Source: Arthrobacter sp. (GTDB taxonomy: Bacteria > Actinomycetota > Actinomycetes > Actinomycetales > Micrococcaceae). Taken from it: a stretch of DNA of 64,000 bases. Location: the NCBI GenBank assembly GCA_031277795.1, contig JAITLQ010000015.1, positions 341,667 through 405,666 on the forward strand, read 5' to 3'. Below, piece after piece: positions 1 to 7,306 of the stretch. The notes beneath the pieces were generated by a model. That model was given only the letters and a program-made list of their open reading frames with translations, searched no databases and had not been told where the DNA came from. Made by a program: the position numbers and the translations under genes. Position 1 is the stretch's first letter, and each line of letters begins with the position of its first letter.

Positions 1-233
1 GTACCGGAGGACGTGACGGCCCTCGGCGACCAGAGGCGAGCAGTGGGCACCGTGGGGGTGGGGCCGGTGTGGTGCTCGTGGTCGGCGTCGGTTGCGGCGC
101 CGGCGGTTGAGCCGGAGCCCGGAGCCGGGGCCGGGGCGTCAGGGGTCCCCGGGGCGCCTGAGGCCGTGCTGCTGGTGGGATCCTCGGTCGGCACGCGCGC
201 GCCGTCCCGCGGGTCCTCGGGGGAGTGACTCAT
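1..233 (-). CDS. Hypothetical protein, N-terminal part only
   Basis: The minus strand is open from an ATG at 233 to the window edge, giving 77 codons of an incomplete gene. An AAAGGCGG ribosome-binding site lies about 5 nt before the ATG. The visible part is rich in Pro, Ala, Gly, Ser and Asp (it begins MSHSPEDPRDGARVPTEDP) and looks like an unstructured leader ahead of a folded domain beyond the edge. No family can be named. The opposite strand is also open here but has no comparable ribosome-binding site, so the minus reading is preferred. Confidence 0.5.
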   Translation of the reverse strand, partial: MSHSPEDPRDGARVPTEDPTSSTASGAPGTPDAPAPAPGSGSTAGAATDADHEHHTGPTPTVPTARLWSPRAVTSSG

Positions 234-285
234 GGTCCGCCTTTCAGAGCTTCCCGCTCAGTCTAGGGGGGAGGGAGGCGCCGTT

Positions 286-314
286 TTGGAGGGGTGCGCG
301 GCGTGTGGTAGAGT
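286..314 (+). promoter_or_regulatory. Promoter of the first tRNA-Ala gene
   Basis: A TTGGAG box (286-291) and a TAGAGT box (309-314) are separated by 17 nt, and the tRNA starts about 50 nt downstream. Spacing and sequence fit an actinobacterial sigma-70-type promoter. Assignment is by inspection only. Confidence 0.5.
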
Positions 315-364
315 CTCTTCTCGGTTCGAAACGCTTTCGCGGCGTCGAAGAATCACCTCTATTC

Positions 365-437
365 GGGGGTATGGCGCAGTTGGTAGCGCGTCTGCATGGC
401 ATGCAGAAGGTCAGGGGTTCGAATCCCCTTACCTCCA
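365..437 (+). tRNA. tRNA-Ala (anticodon GGC)
   Basis: A 73-nt cloverleaf: acceptor GGGGGTA pairs with TACCTCC with one G-U pair, the anticodon stem TCTGC/GCAGA encloses loop ATGGCAT with anticodon GGC, and the T-arm carries GGTTCGAATCC. The three bases after the discriminator A are CCG, so the 3' CCA is not encoded and would need CCA-adding enzyme. The same 73 nt recur at 1017. Confidence 0.97.
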
Positions 438-448
438 CCGAAGAGCTT

Positions 449-474
449 GAGGCCCGGTCAGTTGATCGGGCCTC
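449..474 (+). terminator. Hairpin terminator after tRNA-Ala 1
   Basis: An 11-bp stem (GAGGCCCGGTC with GATCGGGCCTC, one G-U pair) with an AGTT loop begins 12 nt after the tRNA and is followed by TTGCGTTGT. It resembles the terminator after the second tRNA copy, which suggests that gene and terminator were duplicated together. Confidence 0.75.
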
Positions 475-503
475 TTGCGTTGTCCGGGGCGCCTCCCGCT
501 GCG

Positions 504-566
504 ATGCATGCCCTTTGTGTGGATCCGGCGAGAAAGAGCCGCCGGATCCACACAAAGGGCATGCAT
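504..566. repeat. Palindromic element, family A copy 1
   Basis: A perfect 27-bp inverted repeat (504-530 and 540-566) encloses a 9-nt loop AGAAAGAGC. The arm runs ATGCATGCCCTTTGTG and then ends GGATCCGGCG. A related element lies at 3393-3453, and differences between the two copies in the arms preserve pairing. No U-tract follows, so it is not an ordinary terminator. Confidence 0.85.
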
Positions 567-707
567 GGGCGGCGCCGCCGGGGGCTGATGCGAGCAGAGC
601 CGGGGCCGTGGCTGGGCGCCGGGGGCGACGGCGAGCGGAAGCGGCCGGGTAGGCGGTGTTCCGCGGTGTTCGGGACGTTCCGCGAGGCCGTCCGTGACCC
701 CGCCCGG

Positions 708-774
708 CGATCTCGCGACTTTATGGCGAACTCGCGAGCATTTGTCGCGATTTCGCCACAAAGTCGGGAGATCG
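708..774. repeat. Large imperfect palindrome with 30-bp arms
   Basis: Arms 708-737 and 745-774 pair over 30 bp with three mismatches around a GCATTTG loop. The outer arm carries CGATCTC and GACTTT, the inner arm GGCGAA and TCGCGA. It is unrelated in sequence to family A nearby, but has the same overall architecture and size. No neighbouring U-tract is seen. Confidence 0.75.
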
Positions 775-936
775 TGCCGCGCACCCCTCAGCTGCGTCGG
801 GCAGGACGGGCAGGACGCGCTGGGGGAGCGTGGAGGCGGGTCCGCGGGTGGAGCCGCGCGCGGAGCTGCGGGAGGGGGCGCGGGCCGAGCCGACTCCGCC
901 GAGCCTGGGCGGGTGACGCTCCTCGCTCCGGCTCGA

Positions 937-967
937 TTGGCGTTCGTGGCCCGGGCTTTGCTAAAGT
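937..967 (+). promoter_or_regulatory. Possible promoter of the second tRNA-Ala gene
   Basis: TTGGCG (937-942) and TAAAGT (962-967) are 19 nt apart, ahead of the tRNA at 1017 at the same distance as the boxes of the first copy. Spacing is longer than ideal, so this is tentative. Confidence 0.35.
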
Positions 968-1016
968 TTCATCTTGTTCGAACGGGACATCGTGGACCCG
1001 GGAGAGCACCTCTTTT

Positions 1017-1092
1017 GGGGGTATGGCGCAGTTGGTAGCGCGTCTGCATGGCATGCAGAAGGTCAGGGGTTCGAATCCCCTTACCTCCACCA
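1017..1092 (+). tRNA. tRNA-Ala (anticodon GGC), second copy
   Basis: Identical over 73 nt to the tRNA at 365-437, but followed directly by an encoded CCA (1090-1092). The two copies are about 580 nt apart. The same anticodon loop, ATGGCAT, reads GCC codons. Confidence 0.97.
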
Positions 1093-1098
1093 AAGAAA

Positions 1099-1140
1099 GC
1101 AAGAGGCCCGGTCCATCAAAGGATCGGGCCTCTTGCTTTT
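1099..1140 (+). terminator. Hairpin terminator after tRNA-Ala 2
   Basis: A 16-bp stem (GCAAGAGGCCCGGTCC with GGATCGGGCCTCTTGC, one G-U pair) with an ATCAAA loop is followed by TTTT. It lies 7 nt after the encoded CCA and 10 nt before the 3' end of the convergent methyltransferase gene, so it may serve both strands. Confidence 0.85.
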
Positions 1141-1150
1141 GCTGGCCGTT

Positions 1151-2089
1151 TCAGGGCTGACTGCGGTCGGACGGCCGGCGGGGCCACCAGCAGGCGACGC
1201 TCCGGCGGTAGCGTTCAAAGGACTCACCGAAGCGCTCGCTCAGGTCGGCCTCCTCGTGTGGGCGGATGGCCGCGTTCCAGAGCAGCGCCCCGCAGACGGC
1301 GTAGGCGACGGTCATCCACGAGCCGAGCATGATGCCGACGGCGGCACCCTGGGCCACCCCGGCCACGGCCATGGGATTGCGCACCCAGCGGTACGGCCCT
1401 GTGACCACGAGTTCCCTCGCCATCGACTGCGGCAGCGGGGTGCCGTGCCCCGCGACGCTCATGGTGACAGCAGACCAGACGCCAAGCGCGCTGGCGGCAA
1501 GGAACACCGCCGCCCCGAGGAACCGCAGCCAGCCTGGGGCATCCACGTGCAGGCCCCAGCGGACCTCGCACCACAGGATGATCCACGGGAGGACCCCGAG
1601 GAAGAGGCCCCAAAACACCACGAGTTGCGCGAGCGTGGAGCCGAGCACGGCCGCCGTTCCGGGCAGCCGCGAGGAGCGGAACCTGAACGGGCCACGCAGA
1701 AGCCATTCGGTGGGGACGCGCCCCATCCAGACAAGAAAAGCAGCGGGAATCACGCACGCCGCCGCACAGATCATCGCCACGGCACCCCATCCGGCCAGGC
1801 CCGTCACGCTTGCGTACACCGCCATGCCAACGGCGACGAACGCCGTCCACGGGGCGGCCACGGCGGCGGCCCAACGCACGCCGGCCGCCGCCAGGGCGGA
1901 GGCGAGGACGAAGAGCGGCAGATCCAGCGCGGCGACGGGCCCCGGAGGGAGCTCGCCGAGGGTTGCGGATCGCACCCAGCCGCCCGCGAAGACGAGCGCC
2001 CACCAGAGCGCCCCGCCGAGCGCGAGCACGCAGAAGATCGCGCGGCCGAGCCGCCGCATCATCCTCCCAGGTGCTTGCTCGTGCCGCAT
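1151..2089 (-). CDS. Isoprenylcysteine/phospholipid methyltransferase-like membrane protein
   Basis: A 312-residue multi-pass membrane protein. The C-terminal third carries the ICMT/PEMT-fold signature: GPYRWVRNPM (SAM site region), then RPHEEADLSERFGESFERY near the end. About seven hydrophobic segments precede and surround it. Members of this fold transfer a methyl group from SAM to membrane-embedded substrates; the substrate here is unknown. The start at 2089 is chosen because TACCCT (a -10-like box at 2096-2101) lies 6 nt upstream, suggesting a leaderless mRNA. An in-frame upstream ATG at 2119 and a downstream Met-Met pair are alternatives. It diverges from the GNAT gene at 2198. Confidence 0.8.
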   Translation of the reverse strand: MRHEQAPGRMMRRLGRAIFCVLALGGALWWALVFAGGWVRSATLGELPPGPVAALDLPLFVLASALAAAGVRWAAAVAAPWTAFVAVGMAVYASVTGLAGWGAVAMICAAACVIPAAFLVWMGRVPTEWLLRGPFRFRSSRLPGTAAVLGSTLAQLVVFWGLFLGVLPWIILWCEVRWGLHVDAPGWLRFLGAAVFLAASALGVWSAVTMSVAGHGTPLPQSMARELVVTGPYRWVRNPMAVAGVAQGAAVGIMLGSWMTVAYAVCGALLWNAAIRPHEEADLSERFGESFERYRRSVACWWPRRPSDRSQP

Positions 2090-2197
2090 GCCCCCAGGGT
2101 AGGGCCGACCGAGGCCCATCCCGGAGCTCAGGCCGCCGTGCCGCGCACCCAGCCCCCCGAAACACCCGCGACATCCGCGCGCACTAGCCTGGCGCCC

Positions 2198-2716
2198 GTG
2201 ACCTTCCAGCTGCGCCCCGCCCTCCCATCAGACGTCCCCGGCCTCACCGAGATCTACAACGACGCGGTGCTGAACACCGCGGCGATTTGGAACGAGGAGA
2301 CCGTCGACGAGGAGAATCGCCTCGCCTGGCTGCGGGCCCACGAGGCGGCCGGCTTCCCGGTGATCGTGGCGGAGGGTGAGAACGGCACGGTCCTGGGCTA
2401 CGCCACCTTTGGCGATCACCGGGCGTGGGACGGTTACCGCCACAGCGTTGAACACTCCGTCTACGTGCGTTCCGGCCAGCGCGGCGCCGGCCTCGGCAGG
2501 GCGCTCATGGAGGAGCTCATCGCCCTGGCTCGCGCGGCCGGCAAGCACCTCATGGTCGCCGCCGTGGAGGCCCACAACACCGGCTCGCTGCGCCTGCACG
2601 AATCCCTCGGCTTCGAGTACGCCGGCACGCTCAAGCAGGTCGGCGCCAAGTTCGGGCGCTGGCTGGACCTCAGCTACCTCACGCTGCGCCTCAACGACGA
2701 TCCGACGCCCGCCTAG
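2198..2716 (+). CDS. GNAT N-acetyltransferase, phosphinothricin acetyltransferase-like
   Basis: A 172-residue acetyltransferase starting with GTG, seven nt after a TAGCCT box (2185-2190), which suggests leaderless transcription. The order of motifs fits the Pat/MnaT subgroup: an early IYNDAVLNTAAIWNEE segment, HSVYV before the acetyl-CoA loop RSGQRGAGLGRALM, and a C-terminal SLRLHESLGFEYAGTLKQVG motif followed by WLDLSYLTL. Such enzymes acetylate phosphinothricin, methionine sulfoximine or related amino acids using acetyl-CoA in the cytoplasm; the natural substrate is not known. Its stop codon overlaps that of the convergent gene in the sequence CTAG. Confidence 0.88.
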   Translation: MTFQLRPALPSDVPGLTEIYNDAVLNTAAIWNEETVDEENRLAWLRAHEAAGFPVIVAEGENGTVLGYATFGDHRAWDGYRHSVEHSVYVRSGQRGAGLGRALMEELIALARAAGKHLMVAAVEAHNTGSLRLHESLGFEYAGTLKQVGAKFGRWLDLSYLTLRLNDDPTPA

Positions 2717-3291
2717 CTCGCTCGCGAGCGGGTCATGATCACGCGTTCGAAGCCGTTGAGAACGGACGTGGTGGGCGAGGCCACCACGAACCCGGCCGCG
2801 GCGAACATCGACTCGGTGCCGACGTAGGCCATGGTGGTGTCCACCCGACCCTCGCCGTTGCGCACGGGGTACGCCTCAACTGTCGTGGCCCCCGAAGCGA
2901 AAGCCTGCTCCACCGCGCCCTCGATGAGGGCGGCCGTGAGCCCGCGCCTGCGATACCCGGCTCGCACCCGCAGGCACCACAGGCTCCACGCGTCGGGTTC
3001 CAGGTGCGGGATCTTGCGGTTGCGCGCGAACGCCGTGGCGGCGCGGGGATGCACCGCGGCCCAACCCACGGGCACGTCCCCGAGATACGCCAGCACCCCG
3101 GGCGGAGGCGTCTGGGCGCACAGCTCGCGGACGCGTTCGCCGCGCTCCGGCCCCTTGAGTGCGTTGTTCTCGCGCGAGCCGAGGCGGTAGCTCAGGCAGA
3201 AGCAGACGCTGGACTGGGGATTCTTGGGCCCGAGCACCGCCGCCACGTCCTCGTACACCGTGGCGGGGCGAACGGTCGGCGTTTCGCTCAT
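2713..3291 (-). CDS. GNAT family N-acetyltransferase
   Basis: A 192-residue protein (start MSETPTVRP at 3291). The central CLRVRAGYRRRGLTAALIEG segment is the acetyl-CoA-binding motif, and AAGFVV occurs near the C-terminus. A Cys-containing CFCLSYR segment near residue 32 and PVGWAAVHPR are seen in a poorly characterised actinobacterial GNAT subgroup. Substrate unknown. The open frame extends 29 codons further upstream, but the inner ATG fits the start of family members. The stop codon is shared, base for base, with that of the preceding convergent gene. Confidence 0.82.
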   Translation of the reverse strand: MSETPTVRPATVYEDVAAVLGPKNPQSSVCFCLSYRLGSRENNALKGPERGERVRELCAQTPPPGVLAYLGDVPVGWAAVHPRAATAFARNRKIPHLEPDAWSLWCLRVRAGYRRRGLTAALIEGAVEQAFASGATTVEAYPVRNGEGRVDTTMAYVGTESMFAAAGFVVASPTTSVLNGFERVIMTRSRAS

Positions 3292-3392
3292 GCCGACGAA
3301 GGTAGCACCGGGCCCCGACGCGGCACCCGTGTTGGCCTCGGCACGCCACGCAACCCCGCGCCGTCGGGCTCCCGGCACCCGTCAAAGTGGGT

Positions 3393-3453
3393 GCATGCAC
3401 TTTGTGCGTATCCGGCGACAAAGAGTCGCCGGATACGCAGAAACACCATGTGA
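3393..3453. repeat. Palindromic element, family A copy 2
   Basis: A 15-bp perfect core (TGCGTATCCGGCGAC at 3405-3419, complement at 3425-3439) around an AAAGA loop, with weaker outer pairing to CATG at both ends. It matches the element at 504-566 in GCATGC, CTTTGTG, ATCCGGCGA and AAAGAG. Where the cores differ (TGGATCC against CGTATCC) the other arm carries the matching change. Confidence 0.8.
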
Positions 3454-3467
3454 TTGCAGCAATGCCC

Positions 3468-3539
3468 GACGGCGTGGGCCCGGCTCCCAGCCCCACACCC
3501 GCCCGGGCGCGGGGCTGGGAGCCGGGCCCACGCGCCGTC
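3468..3539. repeat. Long hairpin ending in the GACGGCG motif
   Basis: A perfect 20-bp stem (TGGGCCCGGCTCCCAGCCCC at 3475-3494, complement at 3511-3530) is extended on each side by GACGGCG / CGCGCCGTC, with a 2-nt length difference. The left shoulder is a copy of the dispersed GCCCGACGGC motif (3464-3473). It lies 52 nt past the decarboxylase stop codon and could terminate that transcript. Confidence 0.75.
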
Positions 3540-3591
3540 GCGAGGCGGGGACGCCGGTGAGCGGCCAACGCGGGTGCGCGCAGAAACCGGG

Positions 3592-5109
3592 CTAGAACAC
3601 CTCGGGCGGCGCCACGAACACCACGCGGAAGTGGTCAAGGTGCTCGTCGGCCGCGCCACGCACGTGCCCGGCCGGCATCGCGGCGGTCTTGCGCAGGAAC
3701 TCCACCATCTCCTCGGTGAGCACCTCGCCGGGCAGGATGTTGGGGATGCCCGGGGGGTACGCGGAGAGGGCGTCGGCGGAGATGCGGCCCACGGCCTCCT
3801 CCCACGGCACCAGCTCGGTGGGCGAGAAGAACGCCTCCTGTAGGCGGCGCGCGCGCTTGGCCGGCCGCGGCAGGGCCGGCGCCGTGATGAGCGACTCCGG
3901 CACCTTGGGCAGCGCGTAGAGCGCCTCGATGAAGCGATCCACGTCCAGCTCGGAGGTCGCGCCGATCATCAGCACGATCACGGCGTGCGTGGACAGCTCG
4001 ATGACCACGCGGTGATCGCGCGTGAGCAGGTAGTGCGCCTCGGTGCCGGAGAGGCCGCCCGGGCGCATATCGATGACCACCTTGAAGGGGTCCTGCCCCT
4101 CCACGTCCCTGTACATCATGGCGTCGTCCGTGGCGTCGCGGAAGCGCCCGCGCTCGGCGATCTCGGCGCGCAGCCGCGCCACGGAGGCGAGGGTCTCGGG
4201 GATCACCGTCGGCCCGTCCACGGCCATGCGGTGGCGCGCCTCGTCCAGCGAACCGAGCAGCAACGCGGAGGTGGAGGTGGAGGTGTAGGAGCGGTGTACG
4301 CGGTCGACGATGGACTCGAGCGCCTCGGCGAAGGGCCCGTGGCCCAGCATGAGCATGGCGGCCTGGGTCAGGGCTCCGGCGTTCTTGTGCGAGGAGGAGA
4401 TCACGAGGTCGGCGCCGAGGCGCGCGGCGTTGGTGGGCAGCCCCGGCGCAAAGCCGAAGTGCGCGCCCCACGCCTCGTCCACGATGAGCGGCTTGCCGTG
4501 GGCGTGAGCCACCTCGGCGATCCCGGCCACGTCGGACACGGCCCCGAAGTAGGACGGCGAGACGATCTGCACGGCGGCCACGCCGGGGTGCTCCGTGAGC
4601 ATCTCGTCCACCTGCGCCGGCGTGACGCCGTGGGAGGAGCCGAGGTCGCGGTCGACCGAACCGAACACGAAGTGCGGCTCCAGGCCGGCGTGGATCATGC
4701 CGTCGATGACGGAGGAGTGCACGGAGCGCTGCAGCAGGGTCTCGCGGCCCAGCGCGCGCGTGACCATCGTGGCGATGTGGTTGCCGGAGGACGCGCCGTT
4801 GCCGAGGAACCACACGCGGGAGGCGCCCCAGGCCTCGGCCGCGAGGCGCTGCGCGCGCTCGAGCGGGGTGCCCTCCGGCGGGGCGTCCATGGACCACGTG
4901 GCCTGGTTGATATCGGTGAAGAGCGTGGACTTGTCCCGGCGCAGCGTCTGCTCGGAAATGAGGTCGGCGAGGCCAGGCGCGTTCGCGGCGCGGCCCTGGT
5001 GCGCCGGCACGTCCAGGTGCATCCAGTCGATGTCGCCGAGCTGGCGCAGCTGGGTCGCGTAGGGTGTCGCGTCCTGCGTGTCGGCGGGGGAGGGGGTGTT
5101 CTCAGACAT
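3592..5109 (-). CDS. Orn/Lys/Arg decarboxylase-family PLP enzyme
   Basis: A 505-residue fold-type I PLP enzyme of the Orn/Lys/Arg decarboxylase major-domain family. Visible landmarks are the substrate-side PAHQG (about 35-39), the GNGASSGNH cofactor phosphate loop (103-111), the ring-stacking His in RSVHSSV (131), the Asp in VDEAWGAHFG (211) and the Schiff-base Lys in SSSHKNAGALTQ (242). The C-terminal part carries YPPGIP and LPGE, typical of the family. It lacks the N-terminal CheY-like wing of inducible enteric decarboxylases. Likely product is a polyamine precursor from lysine, arginine or ornithine; which one cannot be read. TAGCGT lies 7 nt before the ATG, suggesting a leaderless mRNA. 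It diverges from an antiporter gene, consistent with a role in pH balance. Confidence 0.85.
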   Translation of the reverse strand: MSENTPSPADTQDATPYATQLRQLGDIDWMHLDVPAHQGRAANAPGLADLISEQTLRRDKSTLFTDINQATWSMDAPPEGTPLERAQRLAAEAWGASRVWFLGNGASSGNHIATMVTRALGRETLLQRSVHSSVIDGMIHAGLEPHFVFGSVDRDLGSSHGVTPAQVDEMLTEHPGVAAVQIVSPSYFGAVSDVAGIAEVAHAHGKPLIVDEAWGAHFGFAPGLPTNAARLGADLVISSSHKNAGALTQAAMLMLGHGPFAEALESIVDRVHRSYTSTSTSALLLGSLDEARHRMAVDGPTVIPETLASVARLRAEIAERGRFRDATDDAMMYRDVEGQDPFKVVIDMRPGGLSGTEAHYLLTRDHRVVIELSTHAVIVLMIGATSELDVDRFIEALYALPKVPESLITAPALPRPAKRARRLQEAFFSPTELVPWEEAVGRISADALSAYPPGIPNILPGEVLTEEMVEFLRKTAAMPAGHVRGAADEHLDHFRVVFVAPPEVF

Positions 5110-5164
5110 ACGCCCAACGCTAGGGGGCGAACGCAGTTCAGCGGAAGGGTTTGGGAGGCACTTT

Positions 5165-5186
5165 CTTTACCGTCTGGACGGTAAAG
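5165..5186. promoter_or_regulatory. Perfect 10+10 bp inverted repeat, candidate repressor operator
   Basis: CTTTACCGTC and its complement GACGGTAAAG are separated by TG. It lies 56 nt upstream of the decarboxylase start and about 195 nt before the antiporter start, in the divergent promoter region. Size and symmetry fit a TetR-type operator. No regulator gene is adjacent, so the cognate protein is unknown. Confidence 0.6.
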
Positions 5187-5193
5187 CGGGGAA

Positions 5194-5278
5194 TGCCCGA
5201 CGACGCTGCCGCCGTTCTTGCTCTGTCGGCCCGCCTGGGCGGACCGACAGCAGGCGGCGGCCACCCGCCGTCGTGCGG
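5194..5278. repeat. Large imperfect palindrome in the divergent promoter region
   Basis: The inner part is strong: CTGTCGGCCCGCC (5223-5235) pairs with GGCGGACCGACAG (5238-5250) over a 2-nt loop with one G-U pair. Weaker outer pairing extends to GCCCGACGACG on the left and CGCCGTCGTGC on the right, both variants of the dispersed GCCCGACGGC motif. Confidence 0.55.
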
Positions 5279-5380
5279 TGAGGAAGTCGCCCCCGGCGGC
5301 ACCGAACACTGGCGCCGAGGGGCACAATGGTTCCCCTTGGCGCGGGAGCGCCGCAGGGGACTCGAGGGGAATGGACGCGC

Positions 5381-7291
5381 ATGGATTCGGTCGAGACAGC
5401 CATCCTGGTCGGCGTCGTGGCGGTGCTCATCATCGCCGTGACGTCGAGGGTGGGACCCAAGTGGGGCGTCGCGGCGCCCCTGCTGCTCGTGCTCATCGGC
5501 ATCGGCGTCTCGTTCCTGCCGTTCGTGCCGGAGATCGAGGTGGAGCCGGAGATCATTTTGGCCGTGGTGCTGCCGCCGCTGCTGTTCTCCTCGGCCGTGA
5601 ACATGCCGGCCATGAACTTCAGGCGGGAGTTCAACGCGATCGGCTCGCTCGCCGTGGCGCTGGTGGTGGTCTCCGCCGTGCTGCTCGGCTTCTTCTTCCA
5701 CTGGATCTTCCCCGAGCTCGCGCTGCCCTGGTGCATCGCGCTCGGGGCCATCCTCTCGCCCACGGATGCCGTGGCGGTCTCCATCGCCAAGAACGTGGGC
5801 ATCTCCTCGCGCGTGACCACCATCCTGGAGGGTGAGTCCCTCCTCAACGACGCCACGGCCCTGGTGCTCTTGCGCACCGCCGTGGCCGCGGCCGCCGCCT
5901 CGTTCTCCGTGTGGCACGCCGTGGGCCAGTTCGCCTACGCCGTGGCCGTCGCCTGCGTCATCGGTTTCATCGCCGGCAAGCTCGGCGTGTTCGCCCGCGC
6001 CCGCAGCGGCGACGCGACGGTCTCCTCCGTCATCTCCTTTGTTGTCCCGTTCGTGGCCAGCGTGCCCACCGACCTGGCCGGCGGCTCCGGCCTCGTGGCG
6101 GCCGTGGTGGCCGGCATCATCACGGGGCGCAAGAAGGACCGCGTCTTCAGCGCCGACCAGCGCCTCTCCGATCGCACCATGTGGCGCGCCGTGACCCTGG
6201 TTCTGGAGGGCGCGGTCTTCCTCATCATGGGCCTGGAGGTCAAGAGCCTGCTCCACGAGCACACGGAGATGGCCGAGGGCTCCGGCGCCATGGGTTCGCT
6301 CGGCGTCATCCTGCTCGTGGCCGTGGTGGCGCTCCTGCTGATGACGCTCATCCGGGCCGCCTACGTGCTGCCGCTGACCGCGGCCCTCGGCCGCAGGGCC
6401 GCCCGCATGCAGGCCCTGCAGCCGCGCATGGAGGCCATGGAATCGGCCGTGTCGGATCGGGACATGCGCCGCACCCACGAGATCATCACCCGGGACGCGA
6501 GCACCACGGCCCGGCTCCAGAAGAAGCTCAAGAAGAAGGCCCACGCCCTGGACGAGCGTCGCGGCCTCCTGCGCACCGAGGAGGAGGTAGCGGCCAAGGC
6601 CGAGTCGCGCTGGCAGCGGCTCGAGAACCGCACCCGCCGGGCGCTCTCAGACATCGACTACCTCGTACGCCAGCCCCTCACGTGGCGCGACGGCACGGTC
6701 ATGGTGGCCGCGGGCATGCGCGGCGCGGTGACGCTGGCGGCCGCCCAGACGCTGCCGCACGAGACGCCGTTCCGCTCCTCGCTCGTCCTCATCGCCTTCG
6801 TGGTGGCGGTGCTCTCCCTCTTGGTGCAGGGCGGCCTCCTGGCGCCACTCGTGCGCGCCGTGAAGCCGAGCGTGCCGGACGAGGCCGAGCTGGCGCGCCA
6901 GCGAGAGGCCGTGACGGCCCGCTTGGCCGACGTCATCGTGGAGGAGATCGAGGGCGAGAGTCAGGCCGAACACAAGCTGCGCTCCATCGTGGCCCGCCGC
7001 GACGCCCTGCTGGAGCTGAGCGACGAGGGCTACTACGAGCCGGAGTGCACGGCCGGGCTGCTGGCCTCCTTCGACGCCTCGGAGCTGGGCCTGCGCCTCA
7101 AGCTGGAGCAGATGACCCAGGGCAACGGGGGCCGGGAAGTCGATCTGGCCACCGCGGAGGAGGCCGAGCTGGAGGCCATGGCCTCGTCGGAGGCCACCGA
7201 GTACCCCGCGCCGCGGGTGGTGGAGCGCTTCAGCCTCGCCACGCCCGGGCCATCCCCCGAGGGAGGGAAGGAGCCGGAGGACGAGGCCTAG
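5381..7291 (+). CDS. CPA1-family Na+/H+ antiporter (NhaP-like)
   Basis: A 636-residue cation/proton antiporter. The transport core shows SPTDAVAV (Asp about 129) and EGESLLNDATALVL (Asn-Asp about 156-157), the CPA1 signature. About twelve hydrophobic segments are visible. A hydrophilic, largely helical insertion of about 95 residues (about 338-432, containing ARLQKKLKKKAHALDERRG) separates the last membrane segments, and a charged cytoplasmic tail runs from about 500 to the end. It exchanges cytoplasmic Na+ or K+ for protons. The ATG at 5381 is preferred because the first membrane helix begins right after it; an in-frame ATG at 5327 directly follows a CACAAT box and is less likely. Confidence 0.88.
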   Translation: MDSVETAILVGVVAVLIIAVTSRVGPKWGVAAPLLLVLIGIGVSFLPFVPEIEVEPEIILAVVLPPLLFSSAVNMPAMNFRREFNAIGSLAVALVVVSAVLLGFFFHWIFPELALPWCIALGAILSPTDAVAVSIAKNVGISSRVTTILEGESLLNDATALVLLRTAVAAAAASFSVWHAVGQFAYAVAVACVIGFIAGKLGVFARARSGDATVSSVISFVVPFVASVPTDLAGGSGLVAAVVAGIITGRKKDRVFSADQRLSDRTMWRAVTLVLEGAVFLIMGLEVKSLLHEHTEMAEGSGAMGSLGVILLVAVVALLLMTLIRAAYVLPLTAALGRRAARMQALQPRMEAMESAVSDRDMRRTHEIITRDASTTARLQKKLKKKAHALDERRGLLRTEEEVAAKAESRWQRLENRTRRALSDIDYLVRQPLTWRDGTVMVAAGMRGAVTLAAAQTLPHETPFRSSLVLIAFVVAVLSLLVQGGLLAPLVRAVKPSVPDEAELARQREAVTARLADVIVEEIEGESQAEHKLRSIVARRDALLELSDEGYYEPECTAGLLASFDASELGLRLKLEQMTQGNGGREVDLATAEEAELEAMASSEATEYPAPRVVERFSLATPGPSPEGGKEPEDEA

Positions 7292-7306
7292 GCCCGGCCT
7301 CGCCGG

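Larger units (their letters stand above)
475..1016. other. Gene-free spacer between the two tRNA-Ala genes
   Basis: About 540 nt with no convincing protein gene on either strand; the open frames here lack ribosome-binding sites and cross the palindromes. It holds two large palindromes (504-566 and 708-774), a GC-rich stretch in which nothing is recognised (about 775-930), and a weak promoter for the second tRNA. Confidence 0.7.

Noticed and set aside
365..1092. tRNA genes as integration site of a mobile element
   Set aside because: No integrase, no direct repeat of the tRNA 3' end beyond the full duplicate gene, and only housekeeping-type genes around.
974..2200. Long in-frame extension upstream of the first GNAT gene, running through the tRNA and antisense to the methyltransferase
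   Set aside because: It would translate a tRNA gene and has composition typical of a shadow frame. The GTG at 2198 with a -10 box fits the family start.
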